Assembly: GCA_000499405.2 (NCBI GenBank) | Contig: HG738138.1 | Coordinates: 2,649,868 to 2,713,867 of the forward strand | From: Onchocerca volvulus | Taxonomy: Eukaryota > Nematoda > Chromadorea > Rhabditida > Onchocercidae | DNA length: 64,000 bases | Reading direction: 5' to 3' | In this document: one piece after another, positions 14,005 through 29,042 of the stretch | Position numbering within the stretch: the stretch's first letter is position 1 | Layout: every line of letters begins with the position of its first letter | The notes under the pieces: model-generated | Databases searched by the model: none | What the model saw: only the letters and a program-made list of their open reading frames with translations | Told to the model about the DNA's origin: nothing | Translations under genes and position numbers: made by a program

Positions 14005-16415
14005 ATGCCATCAAGAACATTGTTTTGTCGAAAGTGTGAAGGTCATGGACGACAGGTTGTATTGAAAGGTCACGCTGGCTATTGTCCATATAACAATTGT
14101 AATTGCAAAACTGTAATTATTATTTGTATTCGTCACATTCTAGTTATTCAGTTTAAAATTTTTGAAATTTTAAATTCTTCCAGAACTTTCTACCTTTCGA
14201 AATTTTTACTATTTAAAGTTTTACATCAACTTCTTCCCGAGTTGTTGAACTGAAATTAATTTCAAATCACTTTTATGAAATAGATGATAGAAATAAATAT
14301 TAAAGAGGTAACAGATATTTTAAGTCTATTTGTTCATTTCAATTTGTGGAAACGTAAGAGCTAGTGAGCAGATGAATGAAAAAACTATTTAATGATTGAA
14401 ATTAATTATTCAAGTTTTAATTTAGTGTGCAAATGTAATGTCCATGCGTGCTAGCGCAATCATACGACGATATAGATCTCGAACCAATACTTGTAACTTG
14501 GTATTGAAACCAGTAAAGTTCAGAAATGGCAATACTAGGCTACGTGTTTTCCCGAAATTCATTGATGGTAAAGTTAATTAATTAAATCCATAATTCGTAA
14601 AATATTCGATAAACCTATCCATTGGATGATATAATACTTAAATCTTTCCTTATCAAAAATATTGAAAGTAATAATACATATTTGATCTGTAAAAAAAAAA
14701 ATTAGAAAAACTAGAGAAAATTTTGGAATACCAGTGCAGCTCGATAAAATTAGAAAATTAAAAAAAATTAAAAAAGTAGAAAAAAATTAGATGTAAAAAA
14801 TTAAAATTAGAAAAAATTAGACTCAATGAATAATTTTCAGTCATTCGATAATGAAATTACGAATGTTTCGGATGAATATTTAGCACGAAATGAACATATT
14901 TACTAATTTCAAACTTGTTTAATTTTTTTTTTATTTTTTCAAAATATTTAGATCGTGAATGCATTTCAATTCCAATTGATTGCGATAACAATGATTTAGC
15001 AAATAGTCGTTCATATTTATGCAAACTAAATTCTGCCATCTTTCCGCAAACAAATGCATCGACCATTCTTTTTCCCCGTAAATTGGTGAAAATTGTTTCA
15101 TTAATTCTTTTTAGTGAATTAATAATTTATTAGTATTAAGATAAAAAACAATTTTAAAATCGAAAATATTTAAAAAAAAAAAAAAAAGTTGCCAATTAGC
15201 ATTAGATGACATATTTTCAGTGTGATGATGATTCTATCTGAACAAACTTTGATCGAGAATTTTTTTTTTTTTTTAATTGTGAGATAATTTGTTTCATAAA
15301 TTTATAAAAATTATAAAAGATAATTATAGGAATTTTGTCAACCATTAGTTGGACAGAATGCTACTTGTCATTCCAATCAAACTACATTGAATCCAGAAGT
15401 GGCATTTATGATTCCGAGACATGATAGTTCGTCGCAAAATATCATTTCAAATGTACGCAATGCATCCACATCCATTTTTCAACAACATAAAATACCTACT
15501 ATTCCGGTTGATAATTCTGCTAGCCTGATTGCTGGCAAGTATTCACGAAGCAAGGAACAACAGCGTTACAGTAGCGATCAATTCAATCAAAATTCGCAAA
15601 TTCATCGAGCAAATTCAAATTTAGTTTTAAATCAATTTGACAATCGTTATACGCCCGAATTTGTTGCAATGCTTCTAAGTCAATATGCTAATTTAAATAC
15701 TTGCCCGATGGCTCAATTCATAGATCAATATACTTTATGGCCTAGCTATATGCATTGTAGCAATCATTACTTCAAAATGCATGTAGCAAATCATTTTGGT
15801 CAACTTTTGGATCAATATCTTCCATCATCCTATTCTACATTTCCATCGATCGATTATCATTTGAATCGTGATGGAGCAGCATGTTGCAGTACCACATCAT
15901 CGCAGCAAAATCGATTTAATGATAAAAAAACTGCGGAAAAATCATTGGAAGCAATTGATCGATGCGTGCAAACTTCTTCTAAATCAATATCGCAAGAGAA
16001 AAAGCATAAAATGAATAATGACGAATTGATAAATCATGATAATACTGTTGGATTCAATTTGAATAACATCGATTGCAACGGTGTATTTTGACTTTTTTTT
16101 TTTTTTCTTCAACTAAAATTTCTGCAAATTTCTACTTTTAAACTTTTTGAAATCATTTTAAAAATCATTCAAACTTTTTCCGAATATATTCAATCTAAAC
16201 TGATATCAATGAATTTAGAAATGGATATGACAAAAGGAGCTTTATCATCATCATCTTTACTTGGAAACGATGAATCATTTATGAAAATTACACCACGAAC
16301 TCTCGAATTGACAGCAGATGAAATGCTTAGATTAGAAAACATTCATTATCGGCAATTTCTTGCCAATATCTGTTCACTTGAAGCTCGGTCGCTCAGTGAT
16401 ATCAATCAAATATGA
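14005..16415 (+). CDS. DM-domain (doublesex/MAB-3 family) transcription factor
   Basis: A nuclear DNA-binding protein of the DMRT family, whose members control sexual differentiation and neural fate in nematodes. Exons 14005-14112, 14426-14567, 14952-15085, 15330-16080 and 16219-16415 join in frame to 443 residues. The DM zinc module lies at the N-terminus with all eight ligands: C8, C11, H14, H23, C27, C32, C34 and C37, in the form CRKC..HG..KGH..C..NCNCKTC, followed by the basic segment RRYRSR. The rest is Asn/Ser/Gln-rich and low in recognisable domains. The ATG lies 8 bases after a TTTCAG acceptor (13991-13996), suggesting a trans-splice site or an upstream exon. Exon 4 can also read through its donor to a TGA at 16089-16091, giving a 381-residue form. 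Which C. elegans DM gene (mab-3, mab-23, dmd-n) is the orthologue cannot be decided by eye. Confidence 0.85.
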
Positions 16416-16440
16416 TTTAATAAAAATTGTTTGCCTTTTT

Positions 16441-16740
16441 TCTTTTCTCTTCTTTTTTCCCGAACAAATCATTAAATATTTCATGAAAATAATTTGTTTT
16501 TTTCGAGGAACAAAATTTGTTGAAATTTGAAATTATTTCAAACTTTTTTTTTTTTTTTTAAATGAACTGAATTCAAAAATTTATCAGATCAAATGTATGC
16601 TGATAACGATTGATTTGTTCTTTTTTTCCTCGAATAGATCGTTAAATATTTGTTGAAATTTGAAACATTTCAATGTTTTATATACTACTGAATTGTTTAT
16701 CAGACCAGATGTATGCTGATTGCGATTGATTTGTTTAACT
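16441..16740. repeat. Imperfect direct repeats downstream of the DM gene
   Basis: TTATCAGATCAAATGTATGC (16581) recurs as TTATCAGACCAGATGTATGC at 16697, each followed by a near-identical CTGAT..CGATTGATTTGTT. The upstream parts GAACAAATCATTAAATATTT (about 16462) and GAATAGATCGTTAAATATTT (about 16634) also match, so a unit of roughly 116-175 bases with indels has been duplicated. Confidence 0.55.
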
Positions 16741-19700
16741 TTTGCAAATCAGTAACTTTTCATAAGAGATGCTAAGCGTCACATTGGAAAATTTCTTTAA
16801 TGAAATATGGAAATTAGAATTGAAAATCGTTTTAATCATATTTATAATTTATATACATAGAGTACTGGAATGGATATCAGGCCAGTGACGATAAAATAAC
16901 TTTTAAATTTCGTATGAGTAAAAAAGTACGAAACAGTAAAAAATAAGTATAATACTTTAAATGTTAAATATTAAAATTATTTTTTCAATCTGCCTGATAA
17001 AAATTTTAAAAAAATGAAAATGAAATAGTTATATTTCCAAAACAATTTTCCAATAATAATAATAATAAGCATCAATTTCATAGCTTTTTTTTTTTAGTTT
17101 CAAACGATTTAAAACTTTTTTCTCTTAATGAATTTTGCAATTCAAATTCATCAGGTTTTGTTATAAATTTATTGAGATATCAAAAAATGAAATGCTAAAT
17201 TAATACTGTTGAAAAAAGAACTTTTAATTTAGAAAACAATGAAACGGAGAAAAATTGGGCTTAAATAATTTAAAAATGAAATATAAAAAATCAAGTTAGA
17301 CTCAGAATAATTATATAATTTTATAAAATTATTGTATGAATAGATTTTATAACAAAAATGTCCAATTTTTTTTATAAAATAATTCGAAGTTATTTCTTTT
17401 TTTTTTTTTTTTTTAAATTGTTCAAGTATTTTTTACAGTGCTATGGAAATGAACAAAAATGAATCTATTTCATCCCTAATTTATTTTAATTAAAGAATTT
17501 ATTGCATTTTTATTTTCCATAATTCGCAAATAACCAAACATAGTTTCTATGCTACATTTAATAAAAAAATGCATCATAATTGAGCACAATTTAATTGCAA
17601 ATATATTTAATACGTCTGTAATTAAATGTGCATTCAATAAATTCGTTCATTTTTCTTTTTTTTTTCTTTTTTCGAAATACTTTTTTATTATTTTTATTTC
17701 TTCCAGAAAAAAAAAATTATTTGATGACAACTGTATTTTGTTTGATTGAAACAGATGTAATTAAAAACTATTTGGCGCAAAAAAAAAAGCTCATTTTGAT
17801 GAATTTAAGAATTTAATTGCAACAATTTTGAAAATTCTTCACAAACAATAATTTTTTCGTTAAAATTTTTTTTCATATTATATTTTTCAGAAAAAAAAAA
17901 AAAATTCAAAACTTCTTTCAAAATTCTTCCACAGTGGAAATTTTTTTAAAGAAAAATTGGAAATTTTAAAAGAAATTTTAATTTTCAATAAAACTAATTG
18001 CTCTGGTCATATTAAATTGAAATTTGATTAATATGATTAACGAGGTGGAAGAGAAAAATTTAGAAAATAGAATTTTCCCCGAAAAAATATTACGATTAAT
18101 AAATAAATTAACTATTCGGAGTTTTCCATAAGCTTTATCTGTATTTATTCTATTTGCATATATAATGAATTTTAAATATAATGAAAGTATAGCGTATATT
18201 TAATAGTTTTTGAAGAGAATTAGAGATTGATAAAATGTTGAAAATAGTTATTTTCAAGGAAATGAAAGAAAGCATATATTCACAGGAAGTTATAAAAGGT
18301 TTTTCTTGTTTCAAAAGGATTGAGGAAAAAGGTTATCAAAGTAACTCTGGGTAATAATTGAGGATATGAGCAATTTTTGGAAAGTACCGTATTATGAGTT
18401 ATTATAAATACGATGAATGAACGATGAAATAAAAAGTGTGATTTACAATTGTGGATAATTGAATTTGCAATTACTTAAATTATGAAAAAAAAAAAAAAAG
18501 AAAGAAAGAAAAAATTATTAAAATCCCAAAAAAAGTTGAAGAAATTAATGTTGATAACGAATAGTATGATTATTTATGATAATTAGTAATAATAATAAAA
18601 ATAATTAATTAAAATCACATCTTTTTCATTATATTGGACATTCAGAAAAATTTTTCCAATTTTTCGATAATGAAATTCTCAATTTTATTTATTTCTGTAA
18701 TAATTAGTAAATTTCTTTGATTTTTCGTTGAACACTATTGCGTATATCATGTTTGATGTGATTACTGGAATATCTCCATTAAAAAAATTAAACAATTTCA
18801 AGTCAAGAAGGGCTTTTTGAAAATGAATTTTTGATTAATTATTGATAATAAGATAGACAATCTATGATTTCAGGCTAATTACTATGACATTATAACTCTT
18901 GTTGAAATAATTCATGTTAATTTTTTTTATTGCAAACAAATAATAATAGCTTGCTAAAACTTTTAAGAGAATTATAAAATTAAATTATTCTTCAGTTATC
19001 GATACATCTGACAAAGAATTTCTTACCAATGAATCAGAAAATATTTATGTTATCAATGGATAAAAAAAATAATTATCTTTCGTTAAGGATCTAACAAAGG
19101 CGTTTCATCTTCTGAAAATTTGTACCGCTAAGGTTAAATATCAATTAACTGCTGCTATTATCTTATCATGATAATATAACCTAGTTAAAGTTACTGGAAA
19201 CAAGTTGAAGCAATTTTCGTTAATATTCACAAAGCATATAATAATTATCAGTTTTATTGCCTTCTGTAATAATCGAAACTTCAAAAAAAAAAAAAAAAGG
19301 AAAAAGTTGTCCGATATAACTTGCAAAATTTCTTCAAGAATGTCATCAGAAATGATTTCATTTCAAATTGAATTATACGATTTTGATAGGGTCACCAATT
19401 TTTATGCCTGTTCTGAAAATTAAGTTTTTTAATTCATTTGTTAAAATCAGATGATTTAAGTTTTTGGTTTTTTCGCAAAATATATTTCAATTTCAATACG
19501 ATTCCTCACCAAAGAAACACCTTTATTATAGTTGCCAACATTTATCGCATTTTTCTAATCAATGATGTAATAAATTTTAATGGATAAATTCTTTTCAAAT
19601 TTTCATTAAATATAATAAATTTCAATAAAATAATAAATTGAAGAGTAATGTTCATAAAAGTTATTATTTTTTATGATGAATTTTCAATTTTCATGGTGAG

Positions 19701-22700
19701 ATTTTCTTTTTTAAAGTTAAGAGATGTTCTTCGATCTCCTTTGCATTTTATCGAACTTTGATTTGATAAGATCATAATTGATAATATTTGGCAGTAGTTT
19801 TGATTCTAAAGATGACAATTATAGAACTGGTGACAACATGAGTAGTAATGATACAGTAATTAATGTGTAGAAGGTGATGATACCAGAGCTCATATATCTT
19901 TGGCGGTAGTTTGATTTTAAAAATGATAATAATACTGCTATCAAAACCAAAGATGATTTTGATGATGATTCTGTACTTAAATTCTTTTTTTTCAAAAAAA
20001 AAAGTTTATTTTTGAAATTCATCCGATTGATCCGGTTGGATTTTACTTTCAGTAAGCGAGTAATTAGAGGGGAAATTTTTTTTTTAACGACTTTTTGTTT
20101 TCTTTTTTTTTTCGGACATATAAGTAAACATCTAGAATGGATGAGTGCAGTAAACTTGCTTGATTTGATAAACTGATAACACTCTGAAATCCATTATAAC
20201 GAGTTCATTTGCTAAAGTTGATTATTGGCACTTTAATTTATTGCTTCTTTTAATTGTTTGTTTTCTACCTGTCTGAAATTTTAATTTTAGCACTATTTTG
20301 AATATTTGTAGTCAGAAGCAGAAATTGCGGTAAATAATATCATTTTCACCCCTTTTGGCAAATCGATTCCAAGATTTTTTTTTTTTTTTTTGATCCGAAA
20401 TTTCATTCTATTTGGATACATCAGATATTCAATATCAATGTTTGTTATCATTTCAATGAACGCCTAAGTAGTTGATTAATGAAATGAAAAATTTTCTAAA
20501 AATAAATTTTGTAAGAAATATGATGAATAATTATTCGTAATTTTCTGCTTTTCGACAAATCTACAACATCTTAAAATGATCATATTTAATATAATTTGGA
20601 TATCTGATCCTTTTCTGAAATACTATCTGTTTCTTATTTTAAAATCTGAAATTTTGAAGTTTGTCGATAATTTAAATAAGTTGCAAATGCATTTAATTGT
20701 TTCAAAGTTTAAAGTTAGAAGATGGAAATTCGGACTTCTAAACATATCGAACCAATTAAAATATATGCTTATTCAGTGGGATAAGATTTTTTCTGATTGT
20801 GATAAAAGTATACATCGGAGCATTGATAATTTTGAAATTGGCTTATCATATCAAATTTCAAAATATTCTTTCAACCACCCGGTAGTTGTAAAGATAAATA
20901 AAATTTATATAAATGTCTAATTAATATTGATGATGCATCTTTACTCAAATTAGTACCATTTGACAGCTAGAATTTTGAGCCAAGTCAAAAATTTTAAGAT
21001 GGAGATCCTAATTACTGACAATACAAGATCAGTTGTATTATCCAAAGTACATTCACGATATTTAGCGTAACCTTTCTTAATTAAATTAATGCAGATATTT
21101 CATCTCTCATCAAAATAGAATTCGGGAGTGATAAAATAACTACATACTTGTCCAAATATTCAAAAATATTGACAAGTAAAAATTAAACAGTCAAAACATT
21201 TAACTTTGGTGATTGAAAATGAAAAAAAAAAAATGATGACAACTTGAGAGTTGCACAAATATTATTATCAGCAATATACATTTGATTATCAATGTGACAA
21301 ATGTATTTCGAAGAGAAAAGAAATCTCAAATTAATCCTAATAAAAAATTTAAATTCTATGATCGATTTAATTTAAATACACTTATTATTTGCTAACCAAA
21401 TCAATTAATTAACATAAGAGGGTCCGTCTACCCGTTAGGTAAAAGTCTTTTTTTTTTCAATTATCATAAAATCATATAATATTAATCGATTTAATATTAT
21501 AAAAATTCTTGAAATGATAGCAAAAGGAATAGAAGAAATAAATAGTTGAAAAATTTTAGGAATTTAGAAAACATCAGTATGAATGGGTTGTTAATTTTCG
21601 AGATTTATGCACAATTATTTATTCAATTATTGATTTATCTATGAGGAAGAAGAGAGAGAGAGAGAGGGAGGGAGAGAGAAAGAGAGAGAAGAGGGAAAAG
21701 TAGTAATTGATATTTGATTCATAAATTTCATAACTTTATAGCAAAGAAAATTATGAATTTTTTTCTTGACACTCACCCCACTGATTTTTTTTATAATAAT
21801 TAAAAGATTATTGATTTTTTTTCGAAACATTTCAAGATAGTGTTGCTGCTGATAAGAATTACATTTTGTTCACATTATTTAAATTTTTGACTTAGAATAG
21901 TTTTGTTGATACGACATTCATTCATTTTAATTCTTGATTTATTTTTTCAGTACTTCTGTTAATCAAACATTATAGTTCACAAAATTTTCAGCACCAAATG
22001 ATGGAAATTTTCTTTTATTTAATCAAACTATAATGGCATATATCATTCAGATCAGATCACGAGAATTAATTTGTTCATACAATATTTCACTTTTATCGAT
22101 TACAGCATATCTTTTCAGTTAAAAAATAATCGAATTATTGATTGCCTTTTATGAAAGACTATTTCAATTTATTTATTCGTTAGCATAGCTAATAGTTATG
22201 ATGTCATTAAAAACTTATTGTAAATGATAATTCATAATTAAAACAGTTGTCCGATTTTGTTTTCATTTCATATCTTGACGATTTCTGATTTTTGTACTTG
22301 ATGATAAATTTTTTTTTTTTGCTCTAATAGATTAAAAATTATTGCATTTCCTGAGAATTTCTTCTTATCATTCAAAATTTGCCAATATTTTTAGAAGCAT
22401 AAAAATAAGTTTTTTTTAAAATTTTTTGCTAATAATAGAAAACAAATTCTAATGAATTCACCATCGAAAATTTTCAAAAATGAAAATAATTAAATTTAAT
22501 TACGTATTTATAGCCTAATCGTGATCTATCCATTATGTATTTATAAATAATTAGCACAAAATATATAAAATTTAACTTACAGCAAATAACCCGTGCAAAT
22601 ATTATAAAACAATTTTCTTCTGTGGACATTTTTTCTTTTTTTTTTTTTTTTTTTAGAAACATTATTTGTTTTTTTAATTAAATATATTATCTTTTTTGAA

Positions 22701-23705
22701 ACTTTTTTTAATTTGCTTTGTAAAAAAATTAAATAAATTAATTTGAAACATTTTTGTTTTTTTTGTTTTTTATGAGCCCACAAAAGAAATTTTTTGATGA
22801 AAAATGAAGCAACACAAATTTTGTCGAAGTGATTATGCAGTATTTGTCGTAAGAAGTAATTCACCATCCCTTGACCAATGACATGTCATGTAATGTCTTA
22901 GTAATAAACGATATTTATCCGAAAATAACATATATATTGCTATGTTACATGATGCATTTACCATTACCTGAAATATTAATTGGAAAAATTTTAATTAAAA
23001 AAATATCAACCTTTTTTTTTTTTTTTTTTAATTAAAAATATTTAGCTATACATTTAATGGAAATTTTTTGATTATAAAAAAAAAATTCTTTTTCTCTTTT
23101 TTTAATTTACAAAAAAAAAAAAAAAAAATTTATATATGTTAGCATTAAAGATGTTTTGTATGCATATGGAATGAAAACTCTCGAACATTTTCCCATAAAT
23201 AACAAAAGTGTAAAAAAATTGTTGTTTAAAACGATGAAAAGGAACGATGAAAAAAAAAACACTGATGATTGAGAATATCTAAAATTCATGACAGGTTCCT
23301 ATTTTAAAAATCAGCTTTTTATCTTTTTTTTTTTTACTTCATTTCTCATAAATATAACTCTCGAGAATGTATATCGATAGATTTGTTTGTCAAAAAAAAG
23401 TTTCAAATTTAACAAGTTATTTAGTTATTGTTTATTTGAACTTTGTTTTTCAGTTGATCCAACAATTTTTTCCTTCATTTTATTTCATTCATATGCTCTT
23501 TTTCTTTTTTGCATTATTTCTTCAGTTTCTAATTTTTTTTTTTTGTTTTTCATGTTAATTTCAATTCTAAAGTTAGAAGATTTTGCTAGTTGTATCATAA
23601 TAAATCCTAATGTAATTTTTTTTTCTTCTAAATTTAATAATATATCTTTTAGTTTCGTTTGGGCAAAATAATAAAAAATGCTCAGGCCTTAGTTTTAGTC
23701 AACAA
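16741..23705. other. Gene-poor AT-rich stretch
   Basis: About 7 kb with no exon I can assign. The longest open frame, at 20576-20920 on the + strand (114 residues), is rich in Ile, Lys, Leu and Asn and shows no motif. A GA-rich low-complexity tract lies at about 21648-21690. Homopolymer runs are frequent. Confidence 0.5.
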
Positions 23706-23828
23706 TCAATATATTGTCGAGCCTAGTAGTGCGTCGAAATTTCGGCAAATAGCAAAAGTATTCTTATAATTCATTAAGTGAAAGTTATGCAAAATAATTG
23801 AAAAAAAAAAAAACGAATTAAATATAAC

Positions 23829-25456
23829 TTGCCAAGAAATTGTTGTATGTGACAAGTGAAACATAGAGAGCATTATCATAACCAACATTTTCCAAAATAT
23901 TTACTACAAATGCTAGCGTATTGCAAGATAGAAAAACGAGTACAATTGCAATAAGCATGATTGATATTTGACGTTCTTTACGTTCAGCCTGTTTTAACGA
24001 TTCATCAGGTACCATACTTTGTCGCCTATGTAGTCGATTTGATCGTCGAATTGCTAATAGTACCTACAAAAAAAAAAAAAAAAAAAAGTATTTTTAGCAA
24101 AAATAATTTTCCCGCTAATGACGAATTGTTAAATTAAAATGGAAGACTAAATTTTACATTTTAAATTTGAGTGTAAAGTTTATAATTTGAAATTTACATC
24201 ATCAAAAAACTATTCGATATTCAATAAAGCATATGTATATCTTTCGATATAATTACATCAATTGAATGATTGATAAATGATTGTTAATTTTGTAATGATT
24301 TTTTTATCGCTAATTTTCCACGAAATTTCATGATTTCATTTGTTATTAACAACATTTTGTAGTAATCAGTGAATTAGGAAATTGATCCCTTTGATTAAAA
24401 TTAATTTTGTATTATAATTAGAATTTTCAATAAATCAGAAATGCTAACCTGAGAATTTAAAATAATTAATAATGTGAATGGCAAAACAAACATCAATATG
24501 GTATAGGCCCAACCAAAAAATATAAGGCGATAAGTTTGATTAAGTCGTAGATTTGATGGGACTAATACCGGAATGAAGGCATTTATATTTGATCGAAAAC
24601 AGTTATTGACTACACGCACCTAAAATTTTAAGTTATCGATTTATTTCTAAATTAAATTAGTTCCTCGATTTTCGATTAATTTATAGAAACAAAAATTCCA
24701 TTTTGTTTGATTGATGAATATTGGTAAATCTGTTGTTTTTTTTAAGTTCATCATTGATTAGTTGACATTTTCCGACTGGAATGCTTCGTTCCTTTTAATT
24801 TCTATTATAATTCTGATTTTCAGTTTCACCTCGATTTTATCATCATTTATTCCTCTCATTTTTGAATTCTAACTCTTTAGGGAATTTGAGTTCATTTATG
24901 TCTTGTGGTCACTCAATGATATCAATCATTAGTAGCCCATTCTTTCTTTGGCTCTCATTCCTTACCGACGGCCAATTCTCAGTGACTTTTAATCTTATAT
25001 TTCGAATTTTAATGACCTAATAAAATTCTAATTTTGAAAATGTAGTCCATGGAGTATACACTTCTAAATATTAGAGTCAAATTATATTCATACAAAATTA
25101 ACTTGATTATGATTTATACAAAGTGTACTGCGCTTTCCTTAAACAAATTTGTACAAAAATTTCGTAGCACTTTGTCATTCCTGTTAAAATGATTGTTAAA
25201 TTCTTTATTTTGTGAAATTTCATATCTTTTTGTCATTTAATAAACATTTTGCTTTAAACGTCATCTTTTGAATCAATAAAAACTTATTTAATCCGATTTA
25301 GTGAGGCATATATTTTCTGATTCTAATTTAAATTATATGATGCCGGATATGATCATCAAAAGATTTTGAATCTAGTCATTAATTAGCTCATTTATTCGAA
25401 AATTGTAAATAGAGAAAAAAATTTTTTTTGAATAATTTTTTTTTTTTTTGATTATA

Positions 25457-25530
<74 letters not shown>

Positions 25531-27277
25531 GTTATTAATTATTATTGCTATCATTATTATTATTATTATTGTTATTATTGTGTAAAAAAAAGAATACATT
25601 ATTCGTATTTCCAATATCATAATTGCAAGGAGTGTAGCAGAGATGAGCAAAATTTCCATGCTAACTTATGTGCTATTTCTAAATTATATTTAAAATTTCG
25701 AATATAAATTCTTTATTTCCAATTAAAACATCTTGCACAAATGATACATAATAATTATAAAAATGGACTTTTTTTTTTCGTCCTTTTCGCATTTTATTTT
25801 GCTTCATTTTCTTCATTTTAATCCATTTATCTGATTCATTTTTAACATTCAGTTAGTCACTTTCTCTCTCTCTTGTTTATCACTTTTCAAATATTTTTAA
25901 TAGATTCTAAATTTTGAATTTTTTCCTCCCTTTCTCTCTTTTTTTTTTTCCTTTTTATTAAATAAATGGTAATTCTATACTAATAACATCAGAGGAATAA
26001 AATCTGTGTGCGACTTGCAATTCATACTGAAAATTATGCCTCTAACATGAACTTGAATTTCCTCATAAGTGTAAGATTAGCAAGAAATTGCCTCGGAATG
26101 AAAATTTTTTCTTTTACATTTAAATTTTCAATTACAAAGTTTGAAAATTTGTCCTAACAAGGGATTTTGATTAGCTTCAAATAAATTGAAAATTGGAACG
26201 CAATTAATTGGCTAACTTAATTTGAAAAAAGGGAATAAAAAATGAAATGAAACAGATCCGACAAACAGCGGTTCGATCTCTATTTTCAAATCAAACGACA
26301 TGTGTACATGAGCAAGTAAAAATGTGCTAACTAACTAATAAGAAGGCTGAAATAGAGTTGATGTAATCATTTTTGCTCGTTACACTTTAATAGATTAAAA
26401 AGTTGGTCAAATCATAAACAACTTTGAAAAAAAAAGAATCAAAAATTTGCTAAGCCTTACTTATTTTTTAATATTATGACAATAATATATTACTGATTAA
26501 TGCAAATTAAATTAATTCCGGTATGAAATTAATGCAAATTTTTTGTCATAGCGAGTAATTTAATCCACAACCAAAATTGATTAATTTTGAATTTAAAAAA
26601 AAAAAATTTAAATTAACTAAATTGTTCCGTTGTGAAGTTAAACGGTTGCCTAAAATATTTTTTAATTTTGTCCATTAAAATTTTTTTGCATTCTTAATTG
26701 CTATTACTGCTAGTAATTTGTTTAATAATAGATTTCAATCTAAAATTTATTAATTCCATATAATTAACATTTTAAATAGCACCATAAATTTCAGTAAAAA
26801 AAAAAAAAAGATTAATTTTTGTAGGCAAAATTGAATTCATTAAATGTAAACTCATTTGTGATTTCTTTTGCTTATTAAAATATGTTTCCAAAATAATTTT
26901 GCAAAAAGCGAAACAAAAAAGCAAAAATATTTGGACATATGTCAGTTTGTTATTTTCAGGAACAAACTATAACTTTTGCAAATTCATCCATAACTTTGAG
27001 TTTTCTTCAAATATGAGTGATAAATCATGCTGGTTTACTAATGCTTCCAAATGGAAACATTTTCCCGTACTCCAAACATCCCTAATACTTTCAGTAAAAA
27101 ATCGATTCTTCCTTCTTTTAGTTATTCATCATACTAAGAACAAAGAAAAAAAGCAAATATTTTGGATGACAAAAGCTTTTAAAAAGTAAACTTTAGTGCA
27201 ACATTTATCATCAATACTACATTGAATTTTATATGAATTAAAAATTATTTAAAATTGATTAAATTATATAAATTGCC

Positions 27278-27310
<33 letters not shown>

Positions 27311-28914
27311 TCTTCACAACATTGAAAGCATTAGTTTTGTTATTTCAACTAGTATTTTTATTTAGTTTATTTTCATGCAAAATAATTTTATTTACCAAAC
27401 TTTTAAAGCAAAATTACTCGGGGCAATCACATTTTGTTTTATTTCCGGAATTTTAGGCAAAATTAAATTTGTCAAAAGCTTCAAATAATGTGATTAACTT
27501 TTGTTGACTTGTCATTAGCAATTTAAATGAGAAGAAGAAAAAATGTATAAATGAATAAATGAAGCGGATTTACCTCAAAAAATCGAGTAATATTGAAGAG
27601 AAGAGAGAATCCAAGAAGTGATAGGATAAATATTCGTACTCGAGCTGTTTTCAAGAGTGTTGATGTTTTAAATGGTAAACAAACTCCAATATAACGATGG
27701 ACAGACATACCTGTTGTCATCCATACACTATAAATTATTTGACTAAACTGATCATTTTTCACGAAAATAATGCAAAAATTTCAGAATCATTAATTTTTAT
27801 CAATTAAATTAAATAATTTAGAGCATTGCTTTTTTTTTTTTTTTTTTAATAGGATATATTGTAAGTTTATTTATTGAAAATATTAGGATGAATACTGAAA
27901 AAGAATTTTTTTAAGATTTCTAAAATTTCATAGAATTTGTAATTTTCATTTTATGAAAATAAAAAAAAAATGAAAGTAAAAATGAAGCAATTAACTCGTA
28001 GGGATCGGAAATTTTGAAGTATATTTTTCATATAAGTTAATGATGGCAATTTCATGTAAATATATTTAATTGCAAAATAAAAGTCAATTTGGGGAGCCAT
28101 TGATGCATTGTGTACATTTACTTTCATTTAAACAACTTTTTTTACGCATATTTGAATTCCAGAATGCATTATTACATGATTGTTAACAATTTATTCATAG
28201 AGCTATTGTTATCTTTTAACTAGTAAAGTGCATCAATTTTGAAAATTCTAAAATTTAAAAAAATAGTTTTCATAATTTTTAGGGCCATTTTTTTCATGCA
28301 TTCCATTTTTGTCACAATTTTCGAATGAAATCTTATAAAAGGAAGATGAAATATACGAAAATTTTGTCCCTTGTTGTGTGATAAAGGCTAATATTGGTGT
28401 ACAAATGAGAAAGGGACCAATGCACTTCACTGATTGATGAAATTTCTTGGCCAATTTCAATCTGTTTGTTCCCTAGTTCGAAACTTTGTGAAAAACAAGG
28501 AAAAAATTTTTCGGAAAACATTTCAGAGCATCTAAAAAAAAAAAAAAAAAAAAAGAAAAAAAAAAGAAAGAAATTGGCTTTCGAATATGTGGAATTCAAG
28601 AAACAGCTGTCGATTTCTATCAAATAAAAAGATTTGGTAATGAAATATTGTTTATTTTAGTCTTGTTTTCTTTAAAAATCTATTCCAAAGATCAATTTTA
28701 GCTGATCATTTTCGAAAAAATAGAACTTATGCTAAAGTCACGTGTAGCAAAAAGTTTGAGCAACTTGAAACAAAGATTTTCGCGATAAAAATTAAGAAGA
28801 CTTATCTTGTCAGTTTACAGCTTAATATCACGAAATCCTCTTGGTGTGATTTTTCTTTCAAAAAAAAAAAAAAAAGAAAAAAAATCAATTGTTGGAAATT
28901 TGGTGGCTGATAAG

Positions 28915-28955
<41 letters not shown>

Positions 28956-29000
28956 NNNNNNNNNNNNNNNNNNNNNNNNNNNNNNNNNNNNNNNNNNNNN

Positions 29001-29042
<42 letters not shown>

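Noticed and set aside
20576..20920. 114-codon + strand open frame
   Set aside because: Composition follows AT-rich background (Ile, Lys, Leu, Asn, Phe), with no motif, no splice partners and no neighbouring gene context; chance is the simplest explanation.
25372..25659. Poly-Asn open frame on the minus strand
   Set aside because: It is produced entirely by the ATT trinucleotide microsatellite inside an intron.
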